Assembly (NCBI GenBank): GCA_964383715.1
Contig: CAYLHU010000018.1
Span: 1-10,209, forward strand
DNA from: CAYLHU01 sp964383715
GTDB lineage: Bacteria; Patescibacteriota; Minisyncoccia; Minisyncoccales; CG1-02-41-26
DNA length: 10,209 nucleotides
Direction: 5' to 3'
How positions within the stretch are numbered: position 1 is the stretch's first letter; every line of letters starts with the position of its first letter. The notes below the pieces were generated by a model. That model worked only from the letters and a program-made list of their open reading frames with translations. It searched no databases and was not told the origin of the DNA. The position numbers were made by a program, and so were the translations under genes. This document shows, one piece after another, positions 4,521-10,209 of this stretch.

Positions 4521-5735
4521 ATGAAAAATAAATTTCTTTTATCTTCCTTGTTTCTATTATTATTAATTTTCGTTCCTAATTATAGTTTTTCTCAAGAAAA
4601 AATTGAGGTTGATTTTTTTTATAGCCCTACTTGTCCTCACTGCGCCCAAGAAAAAGAATTTCTTAATTCCCTAAAAGAGAAATATCCCGAGATAAAAATC
4701 AGAGAGTTTAATTCCTTTGAGAAAAAAAATTATGAGAGATTGGAAGCCCTTTACCAACAATTTGATGTTCCTGAAATAGACCAAGGTTGGGTACCAGTTA
4801 TTTTTATCGGCGAAAAATACTACACGGGATTTGCTCCTCAAATTGCCGAGAAAATAGAAAAATGCATTGAAGGAACTATCGCCGAAAATCCCCTTGATGA
4901 AAGTTCCTGTGAAGAAAACAATCCAACGGAAATATCCGCCGAGATTGCTTCTTTGATAGAAGAAAGAGGGGGGATTTCCCTGCCTATTATCGGCAAAATT
5001 AATATTTCCAATTCCTCTCCCTTAATTCTTAGTATTGTTTTAGGGACATTAGACGGATTCAATGCCTGCGCTATGATTGCATTGGGACTCCTATTAACTA
5101 TCTTAATAAGCACAGGCATCCGAAAACGAGTTCTTTTAATCGGAGGGACGTTTATTCTTGTTTCGGGAGCAGTCTATTTTCTTTTTATCTCTGCTTGGTT
5201 AAATCTCTTTTTAGCCTTAGAGCATATAAAAATAATTACTTATTTGGTCGGGGCAATCGTGATTTTTTTCTCTATTTTCCTATTAAAAGATTATTTCCAA
5301 GACAGAATTTGTAAACTCTGCCAAATAGATCCTAAAAAACAAACCATATTTACTAAGTTTGAAAAAAAACTTTTAAGAAAAATAGAAAAATTTTCGACAT
5401 CCCAAATGTCTCTGCCTGTCCTTTTGGGAGGCGTAATTGTTGTAGCTATTGGAATAAACTTAGTAGAATTAGTTTGTTCTGTCGGCATTCCTCTGGCTTT
5501 TACTAAAATCCTAAGCACTTTGAATCTCTCTTCGTTGTCTTATTATTTTTACCTCGTCATTTATATTATATTTTATATGATTGACGATTTTATTATTTTT
5601 CTAATCGCTATCATAACTTTAAAATCTGCCTCAATTTCTGAAAAATATTTAAAAGCCGTCAAGCTTATTTCGGGAATCGCTCTCTTGATTTTAGGATTTT
5701 TAATGATATTTCACCCAGAGATATTAACCTTTTAA
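4521..5735 (+). CDS. Thioredoxin-fold/CcdA-type membrane thiol oxidoreductase fusion
   Basis: This probably moves reducing equivalents from the cytoplasm across the membrane to a thioredoxin-like domain outside. It has 404 residues. A signal peptide or anchor (1-24) ends near YSFS. The thioredoxin/glutaredoxin-like domain (about 27-120) has active site C38-P-H-C41 and a likely cis-Pro at 92; C115 and C130 may form a disulfide. Six predicted membrane segments lie at about 167-198, 203-231, 238-256, 299-330, 341-367 and 378-398. They form two 3-helix halves, each with a buried cysteine: C183 in DGFNACA and C319 in VELVCSVGIP, as in CcdA/DsbD. The Lys-rich loop after helix 3 holds another CxxC (C264, C267), on the cytoplasmic side by positive-inside. 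Related proteins usually have NPC where this has NAC. The 39-base gap to mnmA suggests one transcript. Confidence 0.8.
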   Translation: MKNKFLLSSLFLLLLIFVPNYSFSQEKIEVDFFYSPTCPHCAQEKEFLNSLKEKYPEIKIREFNSFEKKNYERLEALYQQFDVPEIDQGWVPVIFIGEKYYTGFAPQIAEKIEKCIEGTIAENPLDESSCEENNPTEISAEIASLIEERGGISLPIIGKINISNSSPLILSIVLGTLDGFNACAMIALGLLLTILISTGIRKRVLLIGGTFILVSGAVYFLFISAWLNLFLALEHIKIITYLVGAIVIFFSIFLLKDYFQDRICKLCQIDPKKQTIFTKFEKKLLRKIEKFSTSQMSLPVLLGGVIVVAIGINLVELVCSVGIPLAFTKILSTLNLSSLSYYFYLVIYIIFYMIDDFIIFLIAIITLKSASISEKYLKAVKLISGIALLILGFLMIFHPEILTF

Positions 5736-5757
5736 GAATCTTAACCCCTAAGAAATT

Positions 5758-6348
5758 ATGATAGAAGAACGAGAAAAAGAACTTAGAAAAATAAGAGATG
5801 ATATTTTTAGGTGTCAAAAATGCTCTCTTTATAAAGAAAGAATTTATCCTGTTGTCGGAGAAGGAAATCACCAAGCAAAAATAATTTTTGTTGGGGAAGC
5901 CCCCGGCCTTCAAGAATCTAAAACCGGTCGGCCTTTTTGCGGAGCGGCCGGAAAGGTTTTGGATAAATTATTAGAATCGGTAAATCTCAAAAGAGAAGAT
6001 GTTTATATTGCCAATCTTTTAAAGGACCGCCCTCCGGAAAATCGCGACCCCCTGCCTTCGGAAATAAATGTTTGCACTCCTTTTTTGGAAAGACAAATCG
6101 AAGCCATTAAACCGAGAGTTATCTGCCCATTAGGCAGATACTCAATGAAATTCCTAATGGAAAAATTCGGACTTAAAGATAATGTCCAGCCGATTGGAAA
6201 AATCCACGGCCAGGTTTTTGAAATAAAAAACCTTTTCCAAAAAATAATAATCATTCCTCTCTATCATCCGGCTGTGACTCTTTATAATTCCAATATGGAA
6301 GGAGTTCTAAAAAAGGACTTTCAACTTTTAAAAAAATATGCCGAATAA
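5758..6348 (+). CDS. Uracil-DNA glycosylase, family 4 (Fe-S)
   Basis: This excises uracil from DNA to start base-excision repair of deaminated cytosine. The 196 residues match the family 4 size. Motif 1 is GEAPGLQE (46-53), with a GRPFCGAAG block at 57-65; IANLLKDRPPENRDPLP (84-100) follows, and the HPAV motif is at 170-173. Cysteines C19, C22, C106 and C123 have the CxxC...C-x16-C spacing expected of the [4Fe-4S] ligands. The common KCRPP motif reads KDRPP here; that position is not one of these four cysteines. The start ATG at 5758 is 22 bases after the Trx-CcdA stop. The gene ends with an 11-base overlap with yraN, suggesting coupling. An imperfect 11-bp hairpin lies within it at 6116-6143. 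Confidence 0.93.
   Translation: MIEEREKELRKIRDDIFRCQKCSLYKERIYPVVGEGNHQAKIIFVGEAPGLQESKTGRPFCGAAGKVLDKLLESVNLKREDVYIANLLKDRPPENRDPLPSEINVCTPFLERQIEAIKPRVICPLGRYSMKFLMEKFGLKDNVQPIGKIHGQVFEIKNLFQKIIIIPLYHPAVTLYNSNMEGVLKKDFQLLKKYAE
6116..6143 (+). other. Hairpin within the uracil-DNA glycosylase gene
   Basis: GAGTTATCTGCC (6116-6127) pairs with GGCAGATACTC (6133-6143) around loop CATTA, giving 11 bp with one bulged T. It lies in coding sequence over VICPLGRY, including the codon of the probable cluster ligand C123. ACCGA immediately precedes it (6111-6115), as in the two-hairpin elements, but no second hairpin or linker follows. Confidence 0.4.
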
Positions 6349-6727
6349 TGGAAAAATGAGTTCTAAGGATTTGGGCAATTTTGGCGAAAGAACTGCCAAT
6401 GATTTTTTAAAAAAAGGGAAGTATAAAATTTTAGAGAAAAACTTTAAAAGAAAATGGGGAGAAATTGACATTGTCGGGAAGAAAAAAAATAAGATTATCT
6501 TCTTTGAAGTCAAAACAATTATCGAAAATAAAAATTTCTTTCCCGAAGACCAAATTACGGCCAAAAAGAAAAAACAACTTTTGAAAATGTCCCAAATTTA
6601 TTTGTCGGAAAAAAAACTGCCCTTTAATACTCCTCGCCAAATTGATATAATAGCAATTGAGGTATCCCCTAAAAATGAAGTGATGGAAATTAGGCATCAC
6701 AAGAATGCCATAGAGGATATTCATTGA
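6338..6727 (+). CDS. yraN: YraN / UPF0102 family nuclease-fold protein
   Basis: A small endonuclease-fold protein of the UPF0102 (YraN) family, with a PD-(D/E)XK-like core. Its cellular role is not firmly established, but it is usually linked to DNA repair or recombination. It has 129 residues, normal size. Family marks are LGNFGERTANDFL (12-24), WGEIDIVGKK (40-49, with E42 and D44), IIFFEVKT (53-60, with E57 and K59) and the ITAKKKKQLLK helix (73-83). D44, E57 and K59 are the likely metal-site residues. The start at 6338 overlaps the glycosylase by 11 bases; the ATG at 6356 (MSSKDLGNFGE) is an alternative giving 123 residues. It is followed by a promoter candidate and a contig gap, so the operon may end here. 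Confidence 0.88.
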   Translation: MPNNGKMSSKDLGNFGERTANDFLKKGKYKILEKNFKRKWGEIDIVGKKKNKIIFFEVKTIIENKNFFPEDQITAKKKKQLLKMSQIYLSEKKLPFNTPRQIDIIAIEVSPKNEVMEIRHHKNAIEDIH

Positions 6728-6752
6728 CATCCATCCTTTATTCTGCTATTTC
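6724..6752 (+). promoter_or_regulatory. Candidate promoter upstream of nusA
   Basis: TTGACA (6724-6729), a perfect -35, overlaps the yraN stop codon. A 17-base spacer leads to TATTTC (6747-6752), preceded by TGC as an extended -10. The -10 is poor (3 of 6), so the call rests on the -35 and the TG motif. What lies downstream is hidden by the gap. Confidence 0.35.
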
Positions 6753-6762
6753 TTAATAAAGG
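6735..6762 (+). other. Inverted repeat after yraN
   Basis: CCTTTATT (6735-6742) and AATAAAGG (6755-6762) are perfect 8-base complements around a 12-base loop. No U-tract follows, so it is not a good intrinsic terminator. It overlaps the -10 of the promoter candidate and may be chance in AT-rich DNA. Confidence 0.3.
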
Positions 6763-6768
6763 TCGTCT

Positions 6769-6868
6769 NNNNNNNNNNNNNNNNNNNNNNNNNNNNNNNN
6801 NNNNNNNNNNNNNNNNNNNNNNNNNNNNNNNNNNNNNNNNNNNNNNNNNNNNNNNNNNNNNNNNNNNN
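6769..6868. other. Assembly gap (100 N) over the nusA 5' end
   Basis: Exactly 100 N, a placeholder for unknown length. The right contig begins inside the NusA N-terminal domain and the 41 bases between yraN and the gap contain no nusA start. About 100 codons are missing, so the real gap must be well over 100 bases. Confidence 0.95.
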
Positions 6869-7726
6869 GCTAAAAAAATTGACCCCAAGATAAAAATAGA
6901 AGAAGACCTTAAAATTGTTGTAGAATCAAAAGGCGATTTTGGAAGAATCGCTGCCCAAACGGCTAAACAGGTAATTCTCCAAAAAATAAAAGAGGCCGAA
7001 AGAGATGTTATTATGAAAGAGTTTAAAGAGAAGGAAGGAGAAATTATTTCTGGTATTGTCCAAAGGATAGAGCCGAGAAACATTTATTTTGATATCGGGA
7101 AGACATCGGGCATTTTGCCGAAGACCGAACAAGTTCCCGGCGAATTTTACCGCCCCAAACAGCGACTAAAACTTTATGTCTTGAAAGTTGAAGATAGCCC
7201 CAAGGGACCGACTGTTCTTCTCTCTCGAATTTATCCTAAATTGATATCAAAACTTTTCGAATTAGAGGTCCCCGAGATTTCTTCGGGGCAGGTAGTGATA
7301 AAGTCAATAGCCCGCGAACCTGGTTCTCGAACAAAAATTGCCGTAGAGACGAACGAAGAAGGTATTGACCCGATTGGTTCCTTGGTTGGACAGCGAGGGA
7401 CAAGGATTTTAGCCGTCATTAACGAGTTGGGTGGTGAAAAAATAGATGTGGTTAAATGGTCCGATAAAACAGAAGAATATATTGTTAATTCTTTAAGCCC
7501 GGCTAAAATTTTAGATGTTAAGATTTTGCCCAAAAATAAAGCGGAGGTTTTCGTGCCCAATGACCAACTTTCTTTAGCTATTGGAAAAAACGGCCAAAAT
7601 GTTAGATTAGCCGCTAAATTAACCGGCTGGAAAATAGACATTAAGGCAACCGATAAAATAGAACCAGGAGAAGATGAAGGGAGAAAGGGAAAAAGAGGAA
7701 ACAAAAAAGAAGAAAAGGAAGAATAA
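6869..7726 (+). CDS. nusA: Transcription termination/antitermination protein NusA (5' partial)
   Basis: NusA binds RNA polymerase and nascent RNA and modulates pausing, termination and antitermination. The frame is open from the first base after the gap, giving 285 visible residues. They begin near the end of the N-terminal polymerase-binding domain with FGRIAAQTAKQVILQKIKEAE (24-44), a highly conserved NusA block. The S1 domain is at about 54-128 (GEIISGIVQRIEPRNIYFDIG...). KH1 includes DPIGSLVGQRGTRI and KH2 includes LSLAIGKNGQNVRLAAKLTGW. A short charged tail of Lys/Glu/Arg/Gly ends the protein, with no acidic repeats of the E. coli type. The start codon is lost in the gap; the in-frame ATG at 7013 lies inside the protein and is not the start. 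comM begins 73 bases downstream. Confidence 0.95.
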   Translation, partial: AKKIDPKIKIEEDLKIVVESKGDFGRIAAQTAKQVILQKIKEAERDVIMKEFKEKEGEIISGIVQRIEPRNIYFDIGKTSGILPKTEQVPGEFYRPKQRLKLYVLKVEDSPKGPTVLLSRIYPKLISKLFELEVPEISSGQVVIKSIAREPGSRTKIAVETNEEGIDPIGSLVGQRGTRILAVINELGGEKIDVVKWSDKTEEYIVNSLSPAKILDVKILPKNKAEVFVPNDQLSLAIGKNGQNVRLAAKLTGWKIDIKATDKIEPGEDEGRKGKRGNKKEEKEE

Positions 7727-7729
7727 ATC

Positions 7730-7741
7730 CCGACCGGTCGG
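7730..7741. other. 12-base palindrome CCGACCGGTCGG after nusA
   Basis: A perfect GC-rich palindrome 3 bases after the nusA stop, in an otherwise AT-rich 73-base spacer. As RNA it could form only a short stem. A run of seven T (7761-7767) comes 20 bases later, too far for a standard intrinsic terminator. It may be a protein-binding site or a dispersed palindrome. Confidence 0.4.
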
Positions 7742-7799
7742 CGATTGGAAATTAAGTCAGTTTTTTTCTTGAACTAAGTTTTACTTTTCATTCTAAACT

Positions 7800-9341
7800 A
7801 TGTTTTCTAAAGTTTTCTCGGCCGCCCTTAAAGGTCTCTCGCCTCAAATTATCGAAGTTGAAACTGCAATTTCTAAAGGTCTTCGCTATTTCAATATAGT
7901 TGGATTAGGAGACAAGGCGATAGAGGAAGCTAAAGAAAGAGTGAACACAGCTATCAAGAGTATCGACCTCCTGTCTCCCCACCACCAAACATCAAGGGTT
8001 TTAGTAAACTTAGCTCCCGCCGATTTTAAAAAAGAAGGAAGTTTATACGATTTGCCAATCGCTTTAGGATATTTATTATCGTCCAATCAGACAAAGTTTG
8101 ACCCGACAAAAAAAATGTTCTTGGGCGAATTAGCTTTGAACGGCTCCCTGAAACCAATGAAGGGAGCTCTTTCTTTTACTAATTTAGCTATATCGAAGGG
8201 CTTCCAAGAGATAATTTTGCCTCTTGAGAACACCTTTGAAGCAAGTTTAGTGAACTTGAAAGAAGAAAAAATAAAAATAATTGGTCTTAAAAATCTAAAA
8301 CAAGCCCTAAGATATCTTGAAAACAAAGAAGATATTAAGGGAGTGATTCCCAATCTAGACGACTTAAAAAAAAGTTATCAGGACTTCGGGGTGAAGTTCT
8401 CTTGGATAAAAGGACAAGGCCATGCCAAAAGGGGATTGGAGATTGCCGCCGCCGGTGGCCATAATGTTCTTTTACAGGGACCACCCGGAGCCGGCAAGAC
8501 ATTGATGGCTAAGGCAATGGTATCTATTCTACCCAAACCAAGTTTAAAAGAATTCCTTGAATTGACGGAAATATACAGCTTGATTGGCGTCAATCTTAAA
8601 GACAGGTCTTTTTTTTCTCAAAGACCTTTCCGTTCGCCTCACCATACCAGTTCCGAGGTCGCTTTAATCGGAGGAGGTTCCCCACCGGGACCAGGCGAAA
8701 TAACTTTGGCTCATCGGGGTATTTTATTTTTAGACGAGTTCCCCGAGTTCCATCGCGATGTTTTAGAAAGTTTGCGTCAACCGATTGAAGAAGGGATAAT
8801 AAATATCCAAAGAGCAAGATACAATCTAAGATTCCCCGCCAAGTTCACTTTAATCGCCGCCGCCAATCCTTGCCCTTGTGGTTATTACAATGACCCGGAA
8901 AAAGAATGCGCCTGTACTTCTTCTCAAATATCTTCTTACCGAAGAAAATTATCCGGACCCTTAATGGATAGAATTGATATTTTTAGCTGGGTCCCCTCCT
9001 TGAAATATGAAGAGTTAGTTTCTCCCGATAAAGAAAACATCACCGAAGAAATCAGAGAGAAAGTTGAAGGCGCAAGAGAGATTCAAAGACAAAGATTTTT
9101 TGAAGATGAAATTTTGACTAATTCTGAAATGGAGATTCCTCAAATAAAAAAATACTGCCAAATTGACAGTAAATCTCAAAACCTTCTCCGAAAAAATGTT
9201 GACTCAAGAAATCTTTCGGCTCGGGGATATCATCGTATTCTGAAAATAGCCAGAACAATCGCCGATTTAGAAAAAAAAGAAAATATTTCTTTTGACGACA
9301 TTCTTGAATCCTTAAGTTATCGAGCAAAAGAATCCATTTGA
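7800..9341 (+). CDS. comM: ComM/YifB family Mg-chelatase-like AAA+ ATPase
   Basis: ComM is a hexameric AAA+ branch-migration helicase that helps integrate incoming DNA during natural transformation; it resembles magnesium chelatase ChlI but is unrelated to pigment synthesis. It has 513 residues, the normal full length. The N-terminal Lon-protease-like S5 domain (about 1-180) includes NIVGLGDKAIEEAKERV and NLAPADFKKEGSLYDLPIALG. Walker A is GPPGAGKT (227-234). Further marks are FRSPHHTSSEVALIGGG (277-293), Walker B ILFLDE (308-313), the cysteine cluster C358, C360, C370 and C372, and SGPLMDRID (385-393) with the likely arginine finger R391. The C-terminal Mg-chelatase domain includes SARGYHRILKIARTIADL (473-490). 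The start MFSKVFSAALKGL is the family N-terminus. No Shine-Dalgarno site or strong promoter is visible. It ends one base from the convergent peptidase gene. Confidence 0.95.
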   Translation: MFSKVFSAALKGLSPQIIEVETAISKGLRYFNIVGLGDKAIEEAKERVNTAIKSIDLLSPHHQTSRVLVNLAPADFKKEGSLYDLPIALGYLLSSNQTKFDPTKKMFLGELALNGSLKPMKGALSFTNLAISKGFQEIILPLENTFEASLVNLKEEKIKIIGLKNLKQALRYLENKEDIKGVIPNLDDLKKSYQDFGVKFSWIKGQGHAKRGLEIAAAGGHNVLLQGPPGAGKTLMAKAMVSILPKPSLKEFLELTEIYSLIGVNLKDRSFFSQRPFRSPHHTSSEVALIGGGSPPGPGEITLAHRGILFLDEFPEFHRDVLESLRQPIEEGIINIQRARYNLRFPAKFTLIAAANPCPCGYYNDPEKECACTSSQISSYRRKLSGPLMDRIDIFSWVPSLKYEELVSPDKENITEEIREKVEGAREIQRQRFFEDEILTNSEMEIPQIKKYCQIDSKSQNLLRKNVDSRNLSARGYHRILKIARTIADLEKKENISFDDILESLSYRAKESI

Positions 9342-9342
9342 A

Positions 9343-10209
9343 TTATTTATTGTTCCACCTCAATTTACTCCCTAATAAATAATTTCCTAAAAAGTTTTGG
9401 GCGCCGATAACTTCAAAATGAACATGACACCCGGTAACTCCCAATGTGCGACCGCTATTCCCCACCCGTCCTATAATTGCGCCACTCGCCACTTCCTGTC
9501 CGGGAACAACGGCAATAGACGAAAGATGCCCGTAGTAAGTCACCACCCCATTGGAATGAAGAATAGTCACTCTCCGTCCACCGGTAGCGATATAACTTGC
9601 CCTTAAAACTGTTCCATTAGCAACGGACACCACCGGCTCTCCGCAATTGTTGGCAATATCAACCGCATTCCTATTATAGCCGTGCAATCCTTGAGTTATA
9701 GTCCCTTCACAAGGATAGATAAAATAGCTGTCAGCCAAAGGTATTTGGGGAATTGAGGGTAAAACGGAAGGCATTTTCCCATCGGGAATAACCAACATGT
9801 CCCCGATAAAAATATCGTCTTCGTTAGAAAGTCCGTTAAAGGCGACTATTTGAGATATGTTTGATTTATATATTTGAGCGATTTGACCCAAACTGTCTCC
9901 CTTTCTGACAGTATGAAGGATTCCTGAAACTGGCAAGATAATTAGTTTTTGGTCAATTTTAAGTGTTGATTTTTTAGACAAGTTATTAGCCCAAAGAATG
10001 GTCTCCACAGAAATCCCGAATCTTTGAGCCACCAAACCCAAATTGTCTCCTTCTTGAACAACATATTCTCCAATCTCTCTCTTGTCTGAAAAACCGGACA
10101 AGGAAGATAAACTTTTCCCTTCAATTAAAAAAGGTGCCGCCGAATGTTCTAAGAAGGCGCCACCAATAATATTTAAATCAAAACCATCGGTTGCTATCCC
10201 TGATTGAGA
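9343..10209 (-). CDS. LysM-containing M23 family metallopeptidase (5' partial)
   Basis: A probable exported cell-wall endopeptidase that binds peptidoglycan through LysM and cleaves peptide cross-links. The frame remains open to the window edge, so the N-terminus, including any signal peptide, is outside; 288 residues are visible. LysM 1 is at about 47-94 (YVVQEGDNLGLVAQRFGI...), LysM 2 at about 97-144 (HTVRKGDSLGQIAQIY...), and a Pro/Ser linker leads to the M23 domain at about 161-281. Likely zinc ligands and catalytic residues are H176 and D184 (GLHGYNRNAVDIA), with H262 and H264 in CHVHFEV; YYGHLSS holds another conserved His. The TTG at 10099-10101 is only an internal codon, because in-frame sequence continues upstream. 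It is convergent with comM. This LysM-M23 arrangement is common in Parcubacteria-like genomes. Confidence 0.9.
   Translation of the reverse strand, partial: SQSGIATDGFDLNIIGGAFLEHSAAPFLIEGKSLSSLSGFSDKREIGEYVVQEGDNLGLVAQRFGISVETILWANNLSKKSTLKIDQKLIILPVSGILHTVRKGDSLGQIAQIYKSNISQIVAFNGLSNEDDIFIGDMLVIPDGKMPSVLPSIPQIPLADSYFIYPCEGTITQGLHGYNRNAVDIANNCGEPVVSVANGTVLRASYIATGGRRVTILHSNGVVTYYGHLSSIAVVPGQEVASGAIIGRVGNSGRTLGVTGCHVHFEVIGAQNFLGNYLLGSKLRWNNK

Noticed and set aside
7231..7704. A 157-codon minus-strand frame opposite nusA
   Set aside because: It is antisense to the conserved KH domains of NusA and has no recognisable motif.
7730..7767. An intrinsic terminator for nusA
   Set aside because: The palindrome allows only about a 4-bp stem with a 4-base loop, and the T-run starts 20 bases later rather than directly after it.

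Overview
This is an AT-rich bacterial scaffold with two 100-N assembly gaps (3095-3194 and 6769-6868). The content points to a Candidate Phyla Radiation (Patescibacteria, Parcubacteria-like) genome. Genes are small, tightly packed and sometimes overlapping, recognisable Shine-Dalgarno sites are almost absent, L19 has a Lys-rich insertion, and the M23/LysM peptidase is of a kind common in that group. The lineage is inferred from gene style; no phylogeny was run. TGA ends mnmA, yraN and comM, so the UGA-recoded lineages (Gracilibacteria/SR1) are excluded.

Layout. On the minus strand, 1-735 carries tRNA-Arg(GCG), rplS (L19) and tRNA-Leu(GAG); the L19 stop codon lies inside the tRNA-Leu gene. A compact divergent promoter region (667-734) separates these from iorA-iorB (735-3036), a two-subunit 2-oxoacid (indolepyruvate-type) ferredoxin oxidoreductase with no C-terminal ferredoxin domain. 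A 323-base gene-free stretch (3037-3359) holds a two-hairpin repeat, an assembly gap and the likely mnmA promoter. Then come mnmA (tRNA 2-thiouridylase), a thioredoxin-CcdA membrane fusion, a family 4 uracil-DNA glycosylase and yraN (3360-6727). The second gap removes the 5' end of nusA (visible 6869-7726). comM follows (7800-9341). A LysM-M23 peptidase (9343 to beyond the right edge) faces comM on the minus strand with one base between them.

How the genes fit together. Most are housekeeping: translation (L19, two tRNAs, MnmA), transcription (NusA), DNA repair and recombination (UDG4, YraN, ComM), envelope redox (Trx-CcdA) and cell wall (M23). IorAB is the metabolic exception and implies 2-oxoacid oxidation linked to a separate ferredoxin.

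The most unusual signal is a small repeat of about 52-56 bases seen in three places: the rplS leader, inside the iorA reading frame, and between iorB and mnmA. Each copy starts with ACCGA, followed by a perfect 8-3-8 hairpin, a GARG(G)TRGAA-like linker and a second hairpin with a 3-base loop. The arm sequences differ between copies but remain self-complementary, as expected for a conserved fold. The iorA copy is translated as an in-frame acidic insertion, and the intergenic copy sits exactly at an assembly break.
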